Below are positions 43,858 through 57,220 of a stretch of DNA of 64,000 bases, in pieces. Below the pieces are notes generated by a model. That model made no database searches and was not told where the DNA came from. It saw only the letters and a program-made list of their open reading frames with translations. Every line of letters starts with the position of its first letter. Within the stretch, counting starts at the first letter, position 1. Made by a program: the position numbers and the translations under genes. This DNA is from Apostichopus japonicus (taxonomy: Eukaryota; Echinodermata; Holothuroidea; Aspidochirotida; Stichopodidae): positions 26,301,611 to 26,365,610 of the forward strand of contig NC_092576.1 of NCBI RefSeq assembly GCF_037975245.1. The letters run 5' to 3'.

Positions 43858-44577
43858 CAGTAATTAACATTGACGTATTTATTATGTATTTCTATGTTGC
43901 CTGATAATGTGGCAATAGTTCAAATATAATGCTGCTACTGCCAAGTAATAATTTGTTATCAAAATCTCAGTCAATACTATGAAATGACCCGTAAATATTG
44001 CTCCATGTTGCACCTAGTCGCATCGTAAAATCCAAACCGACGGAACCGGTGGACTTGAGGGGCTTATCCCCCATGAAAAAGGGGGGGGGGTTGAGGTAGG
44101 TTCAGCCCCCAATATTTGCTAAGTGCTCCAAGAAGTGGGGACCGCGGGGAGAATTTGGAAGTGGGTGCTGAACATATTCTTGATCGGTCCAATGCACAGT
44201 ATACTAATAATTTTAGGGGGAAAGAAGAGTGATAGTGAATAGAAAGTGACGTATAACTTTGGTCTAGATACAATTGCAGACATGAGATCCATATTTCAAG
44301 GATGGGTACATGCAGCTTAGAGCACTCGGGAAGTGCCAATTCCGGCCATCTGGGGGGGTTTGTAAAGCCAAAACAATTCTTCTACGCTCCGCGCCAACCG
44401 ATGGTGGCGCTCCACTTTCACAACTCAAATCCCACCCCTGGACGTCAGTCTCCATGCGGAGTGAACCGCGAACGCGAACCAATAACAATGGACTTTCAAG
44501 GGACGTAGCCAGGGGGGAGCAGTTGGAGAGACCCCCCCCCCGCCTTTGAGTACCCCAATAAAATGAACTGACACCAG
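43858..44577. other. Spacer between the hAT and Harbinger elements
   Basis: No gene recognised. It contains a run of G at 44082-44091 and C at 44531-44541, and GACGTAGCCAGGGGGG at about 44501, a word seen at ends of many invertebrate cut-and-paste elements. A matching opposite end was not found. Confidence 0.4.
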
Positions 44578-44700
44578 GGCCCCGTTCCACAAAGACTAAC
44601 TTACGCATGATCTTAATATCAAACTTAAGTTCGATTCTCATGCGATTGATCGTAGCGTAAGTTCGATCGTTAAGTAGCGTTCCACAAAATCAAACTTACG
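44578..44700 (+). repeat. Harbinger left terminal inverted repeat and subterminal repeats
   Basis: Outer repeat GGCCCCGTTCCACAAAGACT, then several CTTACGC, GATC and AAACTTAAG words in alternating orientation, then an inner GCGTTCCACAAAATCAAACT at about 44677. The mirror arrangement lies at 49860-50039. Such words are likely binding sites for the Myb-like protein or transposase. Confidence 0.8.
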
Positions 44701-44829
44701 CTACGCATGATTTTAATTAATATTTGGTTAGTGGACGAGGCTGCTGTGACCTTTCGTGACCTCAAATCACTTGTGTCTCCGAAGTTTTGACACGGCGAAC
44801 AACATGTCGGCGCATTATATGTCATCAAA

Positions 44830-47647
44830 ATGGTGAGTAAATATCAGATAAATGTGTCAGAATAAACATTTAACCACAATCTTTACAAGAATAACCTTTG
44901 CCATATTTTATTGCACTGGTTCGTTGTGTGTTACGACTCAAAAACATTGAAAGATCCTCCGTAGACCACATTTTATCTGCCAACTTGGTAGTCTTTGCGT
45001 ACGTTAAATTAGTTTAATACAGGCAGTCAGTGTTATATGTAGGCTATGTACTAGAGCCTACAGAAATACCCGGGACAACGTTAGGCCTGCCTACGTCTTT
45101 ACTAAAGTTTAGGCCTAGCAGTAGCACACATTTATATTAGCAAATGACTACTGTATAAAGGATAAACTACATAAGTATACACCTGTACTATTACACGGAC
45201 GACTTAGTACTACAAGACTATACAGTATACTAAGGCCTATAACGGTACTCGGCTAAAGATTAACAGTGGGATCATTGACTGATATTGATAAATTGTCACA
45301 ATTTCGTACAAAGGAACTCTGTATGAAGTCCAGACTAAAGTCTAAAGAGAGAGGTATAGTTATTGCACTTGCACCCCTTATAGGCTTAATTCTGAACAAA
45401 AGTGAAAGTCACCTTGCTTCCAACTAAGGCCTAGCTAGCCTATTTTTTTTAATGTCCACAAAATAAAAGCAGTAATAGCTTAGGTCTACAGGGCCTAACC
45501 TCCCCACACTAACATCTGATTTGTATACCCTGTGTTTGTTTTGGCTGAACTTGAGCTGACTGGGAGTTTACATCCTTAGAGATGTAAATGATTTATTTTG
45601 GATTGTTTCAGTCTAGGCCTAAAGCATTGTTAAATTGAAAGTCGTCATTTTGAAAGGCAACACTGCAGGTAAACAGGGTTTTTGTTTTTATAGACCTTCC
45701 TTGCTAGGTGCACACAAGGCAAGCAACTTTATCTGCCCACTTAGCCAAGGTCAGAGTAGCTAAGTCGGGCTGGGACTCTACTACAAAAGGGTTATCATAT
45801 TTCAAGTTATTGAGAAGTTATTACAATTGAAGCTGTTCAATGGGATGAGCAGCTGTGTGTGCTGCTTGCCTATAGCCATTGACTGTTGGAAATCAAAATA
45901 GAGTTCATGGGGTTCAGTCTGGTATTGACAAGGCTGGCTCATTCAGTTTAGAGCACAGTGTTCTTGAGTCGTTAATGATAACTTGACAATTTTCACAGTA
46001 ACCGTTTTTTTTCCTAGTCTAACCCAAAAGCAAAACAATGAAGAAAGAAGAATTTGTCCCAGCAAGAGATGTTTATTCTTTGCCAGTTTGTCAAAGAAAA
46101 CCGTGACAAATTGTTTGGTCGAGCTGGACATTGCTCACAAAAGGTAAGACTTTTAAAAGCCTAAGCACATCAAACTTAGCATTTGGAAGCTTGTTTTTTC
46201 CAAAGTGAATACAATCAGTACATTTTGCATTTAGTATTGACAGAGTATGAATCAAAGGTGTGATGTTGTCTGAGTAAATTACATAGAATGATTTTCCTAT
46301 TTAAGACAAATGCATGCTTTCATTTTGCGGCAAAAATATGCACTCAGCAGAATTGTGGGACTTGAGAATATGTTGTGTACTGCATATCTGTTGGAATGTC
46401 AATTGTACCGTGTGTGTGTGCGTAATGACACTATTTGAAGTTGAAAACATAGCCAGTAATATCACCTAATGCTCTGTCATAATGTAAACGGATAAAGAGA
46501 GGTAGAATCCTGACATAGCACAAAATGGATATAGGATTTATTCAGAAAATATAAGTATTGAACATTAAATCATGTGTTTAAATTAAATCTGTTAGGAAAA
46601 TATAGCAATATATATATAGGAAAATATTAAAGGAAAATAAAGCAATATATAATTTAGGTGATATTGTAACTAACAGAGTAACTAATTTGTAATGAATGCC
46701 TGAAGCAATATAAAAATTTAGACTTTTCATTCTTTTATGTAGCTGAAGGACATATTGTTGGGCTTTCTGAATTGTGCTTTAACCTCCATGCATATCCAAC
46801 AGGTAGAACACAGAAAAAAAGGCTAATGGGAGAAGGCTGCACATTCCATCAGGGTTGCAGGAGGAGTCTCAGAGAGAAGTGCCTCTGAGCTAAAGAAAAA
46901 GTGGTCAGATCTCAAGATTCTGGCCAAAAAATATCAAAGAGCAAAACATGCAACAGGTAAATAGCAATTATTGGCACATCACATCCATCACGGATTTCTT
47001 GACATATAATGAAATGCAAATTGATAAACATTGTTCATATCATTTTATTTTAGGTGGAGGGCCAGCAGCTGACTACAGCCCTGTTTACGAGGCCGTGTTA
47101 GAGGCAATGGCCCCCCAGGCCAGAGATGGTGTGAATGCTCTGGGGACATCAGAGACAGACCCTTTGACTGCTATGAGCGAGTCATCACAGGTACAATTTA
47201 TATGATATTCATGTTAAAATACCCAATTTAAATTTGAGTACAAGAAGCCTATGGCTTTTGGTGAACTTTAAAGGTCATCTGTGATCACCAGAAGTCAAAT
47301 TGTGAAAGCCTAGAAAACGTAGAGCACTCCAACTTAATATGATACATAATATGTTTTTGGTACCCTTGATGAATATTTTATAATTGATTAATTGTTTTCA
47401 TTTCTTCTATTCACAGGATTCACCTGCACCATCACCAATCAGGCAGTCAACCCTTTCCCCAACAGTTGTCCCTCTTCCCCAGTTGTCCCCAAAATATGAT
47501 AACCAAGTGATACAGACCTCATTACAAGAGGAAATAATCAAAATTGAGAGGGAAAAGCTTGAGCTAGCCAGACAGAATTTGGAAGTGCAAAAAGGCATTC
47601 TTTCGGCACTTCAAATCATCTCAGCAGCCCTTGGTCCTGAAAAGTAA
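44830..47647 (+). pseudogene. Harbinger accessory Myb/SANT-like protein
   Basis: Exons: 44830-44832 (start codon only, intron GT at 44833), 46016-46143, about 46803-46956, 47054-47190 and 47417-47647, all GT...AG. The protein reads KNLSQQEMFILCQFVKENRD, then (after a frameshift near 46835) WEKAAHSIRVAGGVSERSAS and ELKKKWSDLKILAKKY, the trihelix Myb/SANT-like domain. A Pro-rich linker (DSPAPSPIRQSTLSP) and a C-terminal coiled coil (EEIIKIEREKLELARQNLEV) ending LGPEK follow. In Harbingers this protein helps import the transposase into the nucleus and binds the element ends. A TGA at about 46036 and the frameshift break this copy. The one-codon first exon is inference. Confidence 0.75.
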
Positions 47648-48465
47648 CTTTAAATACATACTTGACCCCCTCCCCCACCCCTTCCTCACTGTTATTTTGT
47701 GTCTAATTAGGTATAATTAATAGTATAATGGTGCTATGCATTACTGTTAAAAAATTGTGTCGCAATCTTTAGTAAACTCCTGGTTGTCAAAACCTTTCAT
47801 TCATGCCAGCTGCCCATGGCTTTAGAAAATTGGCTCACATTAATTAGTGATCCTCCTGTTATAAACAGTGTCATCAAGTAAACTAAACTGGAGAAGATTT
47901 CTGAAGAGGTTCATTCTAGGCCAAAGAAGCCAGTTATACTGTCTCACTGTTATAATTACACAGCCTACACTATAGTGTACTCTTCTACGTGGAATATATT
48001 TATTTACTAAGTAGCTTTATTGCATATACAAGTGAAGGAAGCTAAGGAACTATTATCTTAATTGGCAAACCATCTGAGTGGGAGTTGTAGATAATATTAA
48101 TGATCAAGAATTGTATTATGCCTTTCCAACCATCTTTGAGTTGAATGTCATTTCTGAACCGTCCATTATGTAACAGCACTGTAGGTCAACTTTAGATACT
48201 AATTTTTAGCTTATATACTATCTGCCTTAGATATTAAATTTCTATTGGGTGTACTACTGAAACTAAATTGATGGTCAACATAAATTAAATTCAAAATGCG
48301 ATTTGAAGCTGTTATGTTAGAATGTCAAAACTGCAAGTGGTATTTGATAAATGCAAAATGTTTGATTGACATGACATTCATATTCTTTGCTGACACTATG
48401 TATAGCCAAAACTAATTTGCCTCTTTCAAGGGTAAAAAAGGATAGGGGAAGGGTTAGACCATCAT

Positions 48466-49749
48466 TTAGGTGAAAAAATTAGTACTTATATCTGCCCGGA
48501 CAGCTGCCCCATGGACATTATCAGGTGCTGCACCAGCTTCATCTGGGTCTGGTTGAACCTGTTGGTCATGCTGGGGGTCTAAGTGTGGCTCTTTCAAGTC
48601 CTTACTGATGTTAAAGAGGATACAGCAGGCAACGATAATATCACAAGCTCTTTGAGGTTCTATTGCATGCCATCGCCAAGCAGACATCGAAATTTGTTCT
48701 TGAGCTGGCCGTTGACTTGCTCAATCTTGGCTCGTGTCCTTGTCTGAGCACTGCAATTAAAGAATAATTATAAACTTGAAGACAGCTGTTTATTTCTTTG
48801 TTCACTATTAAGTAATTTATGTCTAGTTTTGTCCGTATGGTGAACTACAATATACAGTCATAACTGATACTATATTGAGTTTCTGATTTGTGTGTGTGCT
48901 TTTTGTACAAATCTAAAGTGATGTATAAATTTAGATAGTCCAATGAGCTGAAATGATACGATACCATACCTCGATATGTATTGGTTTGTACAAGCTTACT
49001 TACTTATTGAATGAGGTCTCTTCGAGTGTGGTTGGGTTCTGAATAGGCGTCATCAACCATGGCTGTAGAGGATAACCAGAGTCCCCGAGAAGTATCCCTT
49101 GAAGTTGGTGGTCCTCAAACTGTCTCCCAACAAGGCTTTCACTCAATATCCTACTGTCATGGGTACTGCCTGGCCATCGTGCTACAACATTGATGATTTT
49201 GTATTTTGCACTACAAATTAGCTGTACATTGATTGCATGTCTACCTTTACGGCTAACAAATACATACTCATCCGGCCCATAGTTCCAACCGTGAATTCCA
49301 ATCAATGTCCCATCTACTGCACCCACAACCTGCGGAAATCCTGCTACCAAAAAAAATCCCTCCCTGGAGTGATTGGGAACTTAATTTCATCATTCCGGAT
49401 TTGAACCAATGCTTTTGTAACCCTCAATGCCCGTGAGGCAGATGACTTGCTGCATCCGTGTACACTCTGCTAAGGCACTTTTCGATCCTGATGCATAAAA
49501 TCTTAGACCAATGAAAACCTGCAAACTGGCTGAGAGCGCCCTACTTCTGTTGGTGGAATGTTCTAACTGGGCCCTTAATCTATTAATTATAGTCATACAG
49601 CCTAGCCTAGTAAACCTATATCTTTGGTACATGTCAACATCATTGTCAAGTTCAAAAGGCTGCCTTCTGTCTCTAAAAATTCTCTCTCTTTGTAGAATCC
49701 GACGATAATTACGTTGTTGACCAGCTTGCCGATACACAAATAACGCCAT
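48466..49749 (-). pseudogene. Harbinger (HARBI1-like) DDE transposase
   Basis: The N-terminus MALFVYRQAGQQRNYRRILQ starts at 49749 and leads through DMYQRYRFTRLGCMTIINRL and, after a frameshift near 49460, HGCSKSSASRALRVTKALVQ and IRNDEIKFP. A shift in the 8-T run near 49352 leads to VAGFPQVVGAVDGTLIGIHG, RKGRHAINVQLICSAKYKII, PGSTHDSRI and LLGDSGYPLQPWLMTP. The exon ends at 49004 (GT donor) and joins 48750 in frame as TRAKIEQVNGQLKNKFRCL. DDE residues are visible in AVDGT, LGDSG and KIEQVNG. A further shift near 48690 precedes EPQRACDIIVACCILFNI. The transposase converges on the Myb-like gene. Confidence 0.85.
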
Positions 49750-49859
49750 TTGTGCACAAGTACATGAAATTCACATTTTATTTCTTCTACATGTACTGTG
49801 TACAGTAAAAACATAACAAATTTAAAACAAGTGTTTACCATAGTAACGTATCATACTTA

Positions 49860-50039
49860 CGATTGATCTGGATCACTACTTAAAGTTACGCATGATCGGA
49901 TCAAACTTAAGCTTGATATCAAGCGTAAGTTTCTTTGTGGAACGGAGATAAGTTTGATATCAAAGTTACGCTCGATCGGCTGACTTACGCACGATCGATC
50001 AAACTTAAGATCAAGCGTAACTCTTTGTGGAACGGGGCC
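49860..50039 (-). repeat. Harbinger right terminal inverted repeat and subterminal repeats
   Basis: On the minus strand: GGCCCCGTTCCACAAAGAGT, GATCTTAAG, GATCGATCGTGCGTAAGT, then an inner TCCGTTCCACAAAGAAACTT about 97 bp in. The first 18 bases equal the left end. Confidence 0.85.
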
Positions 50040-50524
50040 CAGGTAATATCAAGCCCTCTTTTCAGGTTGAAGGAAGTAAAGCGTCTCTTCTCAATATTCG
50101 CCTGATACGTAATACAATAAACTTTTCTCCGTACATCAATAGTGCTCCTTTTGTGAGAACTGCCCCTTTCAAAGATTTGAAGAAATTTTAAGAAATTTCT
50201 CAAAAAGGGACCATATCATGGTCCGAGTGTCGCCAAGCATATGAAGAATATTTTAATTACAAAATGACATTGACATGAACAGTTTTCATACAGCTAAGAC
50301 ATGATTTTACTTACTGCCCCAACAATGCACCGTCAGCCATGTTCTTTGCTATGCTGAGGGAAATGGGGCAATACCAGGCACATGAATATTACGGTGTCTT
50401 AATAGTAATTTCGGAATTTTGACTTTTTATCTGAAAATGTTACAATTCTTATCCCAAAGAGTCGGGTTTACAAATTGGGAAAGAAGATTGCGTCGTGATA
50501 GATGTAACGAAACATATACTTACT

Positions 50525-50945
50525 ATTAGTTTATTCAACGTCCCTGTTTTCATTGATGATTCTGAACTAACCGACAAATTAACAAAACTTGGCTGCAAAC
50601 TTCGATCTGAATGGACTCATTAATTCTACATTGATTTTCACATCCAAAACGGGAAACGATTTGTGCGGCTTAAATTACTAAGCAAGGTAAAGTGTACCAT
50701 ATGTTGTTGTTATTGGAGGCATTCACAGTGGCCAAAGTAGGGTTTGTCACAATTGCTTGGGAGAGGATCATCTAATGAGAAACTGCCCAAACTAAAGATG
50801 TAAACAATGTCATGAGCTGGGACACTCCGAATCAAGATGCCTTACAATAGAGTGCCTTAACTGTCATCGCTTTGGCCACAAAAGACTTTATAGGAAACTT
50901 CCTTTCCCATTGTTCACAATTGGCGATAAAACAAATAAATGAATT
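50525..50945 (+). pseudogene. LINE ORF1 (gag-like) remnant with three zinc knuckles
   Basis: Reads NVPVFIDDSELTDKLTKLGC, KLRSEWTH, a stop, NGKRFVRLKLLSKVK, then in another frame RVCHNCLGEDHLMRNCPN, a stop, RCKQCHELGHSESRC and CLNCHRFGHKRL. Three CCHC-type units are visible; the third lacks its last Cys. The spacing is that of gag-like ORF1 proteins of invertebrate LINEs, and the sequence is clearly different from family A/C ORF1. It may belong with the ORF2 tail at 31 kb, but nothing proves it. Confidence 0.65.
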
Positions 50946-52085
50946 AGGTGACGTGAAAACATGTATACAAGGACGTACGCTACTTATACCAGGGATTACG
51001 AAATGGCTGCCATTTAACAATGTTCTTGGAAGTTAACTTGTATTCGACACTTTTCCTGTCTTTCATGTGTATGGCAAGCCATGTGGGACAAACACTGCAT
51101 AATATATCCGCGTATTAATTGGAATTTAAGTGAATTACGTTAAGGATAAAAAACATAATTGATGAAGGTAAGAATTTATGCTGATACATATGAAAGGAGA
51201 AAAGGGTGAATTTCCCCTCTCCCCTCCCCCCAAAAAAAATTTCATGCTCCTGATACGTCATCCCTTGCACAATAGATAAGGTACCAAAAGGGATGACCAG
51301 AGTGTATGTGTATATGCATAATATCTACAATATATGTATTGATTTATATAATATATCTACATATACATTTTCATTTATACATATATTTCTATTCATATAT
51401 ATATATATCTATAAATGCATACATTTATACATAATTTATATATGTGTGTGTGTGCTTGTTACACATATTCCATATATGTGTGTTTATTTTTTATGGGTAC
51501 CAATGCCGTTTAAGGCACTACTTTCCTTGTGTACTAATCCTTCCTCACTATTAAGTTGCAATGAATCATTCTTGTAGTAAATATTTATGTGCATTAATGT
51601 CTTTGTTATGGTACCACCACAACAAAATAAATGTGTTGGAAACCATGGTTTTTGGTAGATTTTTGAATGGTGTCCCATAATTTTTGCCTCTTTATCTGTG
51701 ACATTTCAACAATTGTTATTAATATGCTGTATTTTATCATAACAGGGTAAATTCGTTGTTTATTTCTTCGAAGTAAATAATAACCTAGAAAACCTTCACG
51801 TTATTGAAAATTTCACTTTAAATTTACGTAGGGAACATCAGTCTTCCACGATGTATATTTGAAAATAAAAGGCATGTACTACATTGTTTTTCTACCTAGG
51901 AGTTAATGATGACAAACAATACTATAAATGAAAACAATGTTACGGTATTGCTGTAAGTGTCTCGAAAATAAACAGGTAAAACTGTTAGTCTTTCATTCTG
52001 TGTCCTAAATATATTTTAAGTTGTTATAAAGTGATCATTATTTACTAAAGCTTTCTATCGTCTGCTAATTCAATGTCCCGGATGT
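50946..52085. other. Intergenic stretch, AT-rich with a TA microsatellite
   Basis: No gene recognised. At 51300-51480 it holds a degenerate TATATA/CATATA microsatellite that generates a spurious Ile/Tyr-rich frame. Confidence 0.5.
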
Positions 52086-52222
52086 AGATGTGGGAATTCC
52101 CGCGTTTACGTAAACACAAGTGGTAGCAGCCGAAAACAAATCCTGAAGTTTTATTTCGTGTCCTTAAGTTTACGATGTAGCTATTTTAACGTTGTGACAA
52201 CTTTCTGTGGCAGCAAAAACAG
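52086..52222 (+). promoter_or_regulatory. Probable promoter and 5' non-coding exon of Kolobok-like gene 2
   Basis: Two perfect palindromes lie side by side: GGGAATTCCC (52092-52101, an NF-kB-type consensus) and TTTACGTAAA (52105-52114, a C/EBP/PAR-bZIP-type site), the second overlapping a TAAACA Forkhead-like word. An exon-like stretch ends at AACAG with a GTGAGA donor at 52223. The next acceptor is at 52604-52605. Promoter role is inferred. Confidence 0.4.
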
Positions 52223-55200
52223 GTGAGAATTATTTTTTGGAGCTTAAACTATGGAAAACATTTACATCGAGGTTAATACTGAAGACATTGTATTATAAAA
52301 CATGGAAAACTTACCAAATGGTCTGAAAGCAAGATGTGCCCATGATTTTCACATGGGCTACTTTTGTATTTGTGTAACATATACCGTAAAACCATGAAAA
52401 ACATACATGTTAGAACCAGGAACAAATGTTAATGGGTTGTCAGACCCCTACAAAGAGTCCCTACTCAGTGTCTTTTACCCATGAACTGAGATTATAAAAA
52501 TATAAACATAGATATTACAAAACTAAATAATTAATGATCATATTTATGAGAGGAGATATTCTTTTTAATTTAAGGCTTGCTTTTCTTAATTGCTTCATCT
52601 TTTAGGGTGACAAGCGGTCCAAAGTTGCTAGGCAAGGAAGTGACTGAAACACAATGATACTCCTGTTTTGGTAAGTTTAAAACATTTTGATTTTTATAAA
52701 TTTATAGGACAAGACAAACACCCTCTGTCTTATGTCTGTAGTACAACCTTGCCCACATCCTGTTATGTGACCATAGTTGGTCCTCCACTTTCCCCAAGTT
52801 TCTCTATTCCCACATTCTCTTATGATTCTGTTCTTGTGGATTGAAGGTATATGATTAAGTCAGATTTAAACAGATAAATGGAAGGGCATATCCCAAAAAT
52901 TTTGTAAGCAATACAAGAGATTGTATTTGTTTCCCCGCCTTTCGTTTTCCCTAATACTCATGATTCCGTGTAAAAATTCATGTAAACTTTGATAGTATTT
53001 TTTTTTGGCAGAAGACTGTTGTATTCATGTTAAACATAACACCTACTTTAAATAATGGCCTGCAAACCATTTATCTGCTTGGTCCCATAATAGATGGTGT
53101 TACAGCAGACGTGGAACGAAAAAAATATTAGGGACCCTTTGGCATATTAGCTATCGTTAGAAACATTTTTCTAATTTCTGAAGCCTTTTGAAATAGTTAT
53201 AACATTTGCCAGGTATATAATTGGTTAAGCAAAGAAGTTATTTGGGGGGGGGGGGCTGGCCACTCAATTATTATTATTGAAGATGCCCCCTCCCCTGCTT
53301 CAGCTGTTTTTCTGTTATAAATGCATACTTTCCCTGTGCAATTGTTTTCATTTCATTGTTGGCGTTTCCTTAAATATAAATATGTATCCCATGGGTCAGA
53401 TTCCTAGTAGCTCACATTGTACTATTGCAACCAATAATTCTGTACTCATTTTGTTTCTTTTTAAACCTACAATTGGTAACATGGCAGTATAAAGATTATT
53501 TGGTTAAAATCAAGGAATATTTACAAACTTTATTTCGAGATGGTTATCGTAGGGTAATGTTATACTAGTATAGTAACAGTAGTGATTAGGCACCCAAACT
53601 AGGCCGACATCCCGTTCTTGTACGTGTTTCATGATGGCCGGGTTGTAACTTCTAAGCCACAATTTGGATGGTAACTTCACGATTATTCAACCAAATGCGT
53701 TAGAAAGGCATAAAATGTTTTCTTAAACTAGTAGCTGATCACCCGTCGAACTTTCCTACACAATAGCTCAACCGCTATCGTAGTTTGCGTGCCGTAAAAT
53801 ACACCAAAAACTAAATAAATAATACTACTTGTGTTAAAGACCACTATAGCTGCGCATCGCAGACGAAAAGACTAAGTGAGAGGTTACTTTCTTCGTTGGT
53901 TTTTGCTGACCCTAACCAGAATAAGGCTTCGCTTAATGTCCTTTGTCAATGCATATTTTGGGGTCTTTCTTAGAATATGTACAGAAAATCAAGACTCTCG
54001 GAAATGCTCTGCAAGGCTGGTTATAACATATAATGGATGTTTAGTGCTTTTCAGTTTAATACAAACTGCAATATAACTGCAACTGATCTGCCACTGCATA
54101 TGTATTGCCTACATAAAAGTAAGTGTCAGGACTGCAAGTTTTGTTTGAGAAAAATACTGAAACATAGTCTGTATTCTCCTGCTCATGTACCTTGAGACCA
54201 GTTTATGAAGACTCGTGCCAGCTACCTCATAAATTAGGCTTTACTGCATTTTGTTCTGATAACTGTGAAAGGTGTGATGTATTGCAAAAGTTGTGAAAAA
54301 TTTGGCTGATTCCAAGCTTCAAGCTAGCTGTGTTCAGGCTACAGCTGATAAACCCCAACACTGTAACTTGTTGAATTTTTAAGTAGTACGTTTCAAAGAA
54401 AGCTTTCCATATTGTAAGAGACTCAGGTCAAGATATGACCTGACAATGAATAATCTCAGTAGTGGATATCATGAAGGTAACAATCTACTGGGAGCTGACT
54501 GTCAAACAGGGAAAAGATAGGCGAATCTGCACGGTAAGGAAGGACTATAGAGTATACATGTGCGGTAAACATACTTTTGGCTAAGGAGTGTATGCAACAT
54601 TTGCTGGACAACAGTTTTATGGTTTCTATGTGCTAATGTTCATGTGTACTTAGTGGTTCAAATTATGTTATGCCATCCATTTTCACAACTTGTCCAAGAC
54701 TTATGGTGATGTATATATTGGTTAATATCAGATTATGAAAAAAAATTATTGGCACATTTTAATTTCTTCCAATTTGTAAGGCACCGAACAGTATACATCT
54801 GTGCAACCTTTTCAATAGCACTGCTGTGAATTACACCAATTTCCAAAAAATATGATTGAAATTGATAATAATGACATGCTACACATACAGTGTAACCTGT
54901 TTTGTACGTGCAGTTGGTTGCCTAACAAAGAAACTATTACCAGGAACTTTACAATACCCCCCCCCCTTTCCCACTCTTCATACTACAGTAATTTTCCTTG
55001 CTAGTGAATTTGTTTCTACTATACTTCTGTTGAAAACATGATCTCACAAAACAAGAACTAACAATTGTCTTCTTAAAATATGTCTTCTTTGCTTGATGTA
55101 CTTAACCTTCTTATCATATTGATGGAACCTATAAGAATAACTATAAATTGAATGTTGCATTACAGATGTTCACCTCGTTATATGAGTAGTGTTCACACAC

Positions 55201-57179
55201 AGACTGAGTCAGATGACAGCACCCAAGTGTCACAGCCATCTGAAGCTCCTCTTCTTGATATTGGTAAGTGGAATAGTGGCAACTCCTTAATAAGTTTTAA
55301 AATAATTGTTCTTCTCTGGGGATTGAAAATAGCAATTAAACCTTCTTGTTCAAGCTTCTGTATAAGAACTTACACTTTCCTTAACAATAAATTTGTTAAA
55401 CTGAAAATTAATGAGTAGAGCTTCTAAGACCGTTAAAATCAACAATTTAATGCTAGTTCTTGTACTATTTTATTGGACTGTGTCAGTTGAAAATGATATT
55501 ATGCAAGCAATACCACTTTGTTTCTGTGATCAAATCAGTAAGGAATGGACATTTTTCCCTGAATAAGGTGGCTCAAGTCGATCACTGGACCTGTCTCTCT
55601 GCAGGATCTGCATATATATTAAGAATGCCCTAAATACATATAAGGTAGAAGCAGATCGGTGCATTGTGAGAATATTTGAACTATTGAAGACAGTTTATAT
55701 GTAAATAGTGTAGTTAGTGAGAACACCTTAAGCCTTTTATACCAACCTACACAAAAAGTTTCATTTAAGGAAGAAAGAGACAGAGATGGGGGGGGGGGGG
55801 AGTACCTCTGTGAGAGGGAGTTTGCTGGAAACCAAAATAATGGTATACCGGTTCAACTCTCCAACCCACTTGCTTTCATCTCTGTAAGAGTAAATATAAA
55901 GTTTTCTTTTATTTTTAACAAGCACTTTGTAGTTAATTACCATTTTTTACATTCACACAAAGAAAACACTTTCTGGATCGAGCATGGGGGGGGGGGGAGG
56001 GAGGGGTGTATGATATCTTCCATTCATATGTTTTACATTTAGGGTTAAAGGCAATCCAAGTATTCTAGTTAAACTTGTGCACTCACCACACATTTTACCA
56101 CCCATTACCTGGCTGAATTATCAGATTTTCCACAAAAGTAAGCTTGGAGCAAACATTGGTGCCGTAATTGTACCCTGCCAGCAAAATGTTTTGTTTTTCA
56201 TTATAGCTCAGTTCATTGTTAAAATTGGATAAATGAAAGGTTTGCCTTAAACGTGGCTGTGGAGTGCATATGATACTAATTGAGTATAGAGTGTTTAGTG
56301 TTTGTCAAGATATGCTGCTTCCAAAACTAGTAGGAAACAACAAAGCAAATTGCAGGGAAGTGCCTTGTATATTTCTTGTGGAACTGCAATTATGCAGAAA
56401 GTGGTTAACTTATCAATTTTCTTTACAGTTAATTAAATTAGGATACTTGAATTCTAATTTCAAAATACAAAATTTCAGCATTGACATCTACTCCTATAAA
56501 GGGGCATGGCGGTCGCCTTTCCTTCCCATCTACCTCCTTTTGTGATGAGGATCTTCAACCTCTAGACCAAGAGCTTGGAGAAGTTGAAGCCAGTGGAAAC
56601 ATTGACATTATTCAAGCTGGAAAACAGTAAGTACAATTCTATTTTGATACTACAAACATTTGTTGACTGACTGTTAGCAGATTAGGAAAGAAAGGTTTGT
56701 GGTGGGAGAATTTCTTTACAACCATTAAACTTGCAGTGACAACTTGAATATATGTGTATACTGAACAAAAAGATCAAGAGGTAGATGGTGAAACAAACTA
56801 ATACATTGGTTTGAGTTATTCACTTGATTAGCTATCAACAAACTATGCATTAAGGAAGAACCCCTTTGTCTGGTATGGATATAATGAACTAAGACGAAGG
56901 TGTGAACATGAGAGTGCCATGAGAATCACACAGGGAACTAGAAGATAAACATCAAGAGATAAGTAACCCTATACTCCTGTGAAAGCAGCAGAATGTGAGA
57001 TGACTTTTACTTTTACAGTGTTAGCAAAACAGTACAATTTTTGTTACTGTGCATTTTGAGATGTCCACCCAAAAAAAATGCAAACAAAGCAGTGCACAGT
57101 CCTGAGGGAAAGGGAAAGGCTCTTAATTGTTTCAAATGTTTGGCTACAATCTAACACTCATGCACATTGCATAATACCC

Positions 57180-57220
57180 TTATTATACCAGGGAGTTCCG
57201 TAACAACTCCCGGATTATAC
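57180..57220. repeat. Small hairpin repeat, relative of 37962-37998
   Basis: TTATACCAGGGAGTTCCGTA followed by ACAACTCCCGGATTATAC can pair across a short loop. The sequence at 37962 (GTTGTACCAGGGAGTTCCAT, ACATCTCCCTGGTTGTAC) has the same design and much of the same sequence. Confidence 0.55.

Larger units (their letters stand above)
44578..50039. mobile_element. PIF/Harbinger DNA transposon, complete
   Basis: A 5.46-kb element with terminal inverted repeats starting GGCCCCGTTCCACAAAGA at both ends and a 3-bp CAG target duplication (44575-44577 and 50040-50042). A 3-bp duplication of CWG/TWA type is usual for this superfamily. It carries two convergent genes, as autonomous Harbingers do: a Myb/SANT-like protein on plus and a HARBI1-like DDE transposase on minus. 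About 97-101 bp inside each end a second GTTCCACAAA copy occurs. Both genes have frameshifts, so this copy is probably inactive. Confidence 0.9.

Noticed and set aside
49388-49410. Possible tRNA B-box (GGTTCAAATCC on the minus strand)
   Set aside because: It lies inside the Harbinger transposase coding sequence and has no A-box or cloverleaf around it. No tRNA or rRNA gene was found in the window.
51293-51577. Ile/Tyr-rich 94-residue frame
   Set aside because: Product of a TATA/CATA microsatellite.
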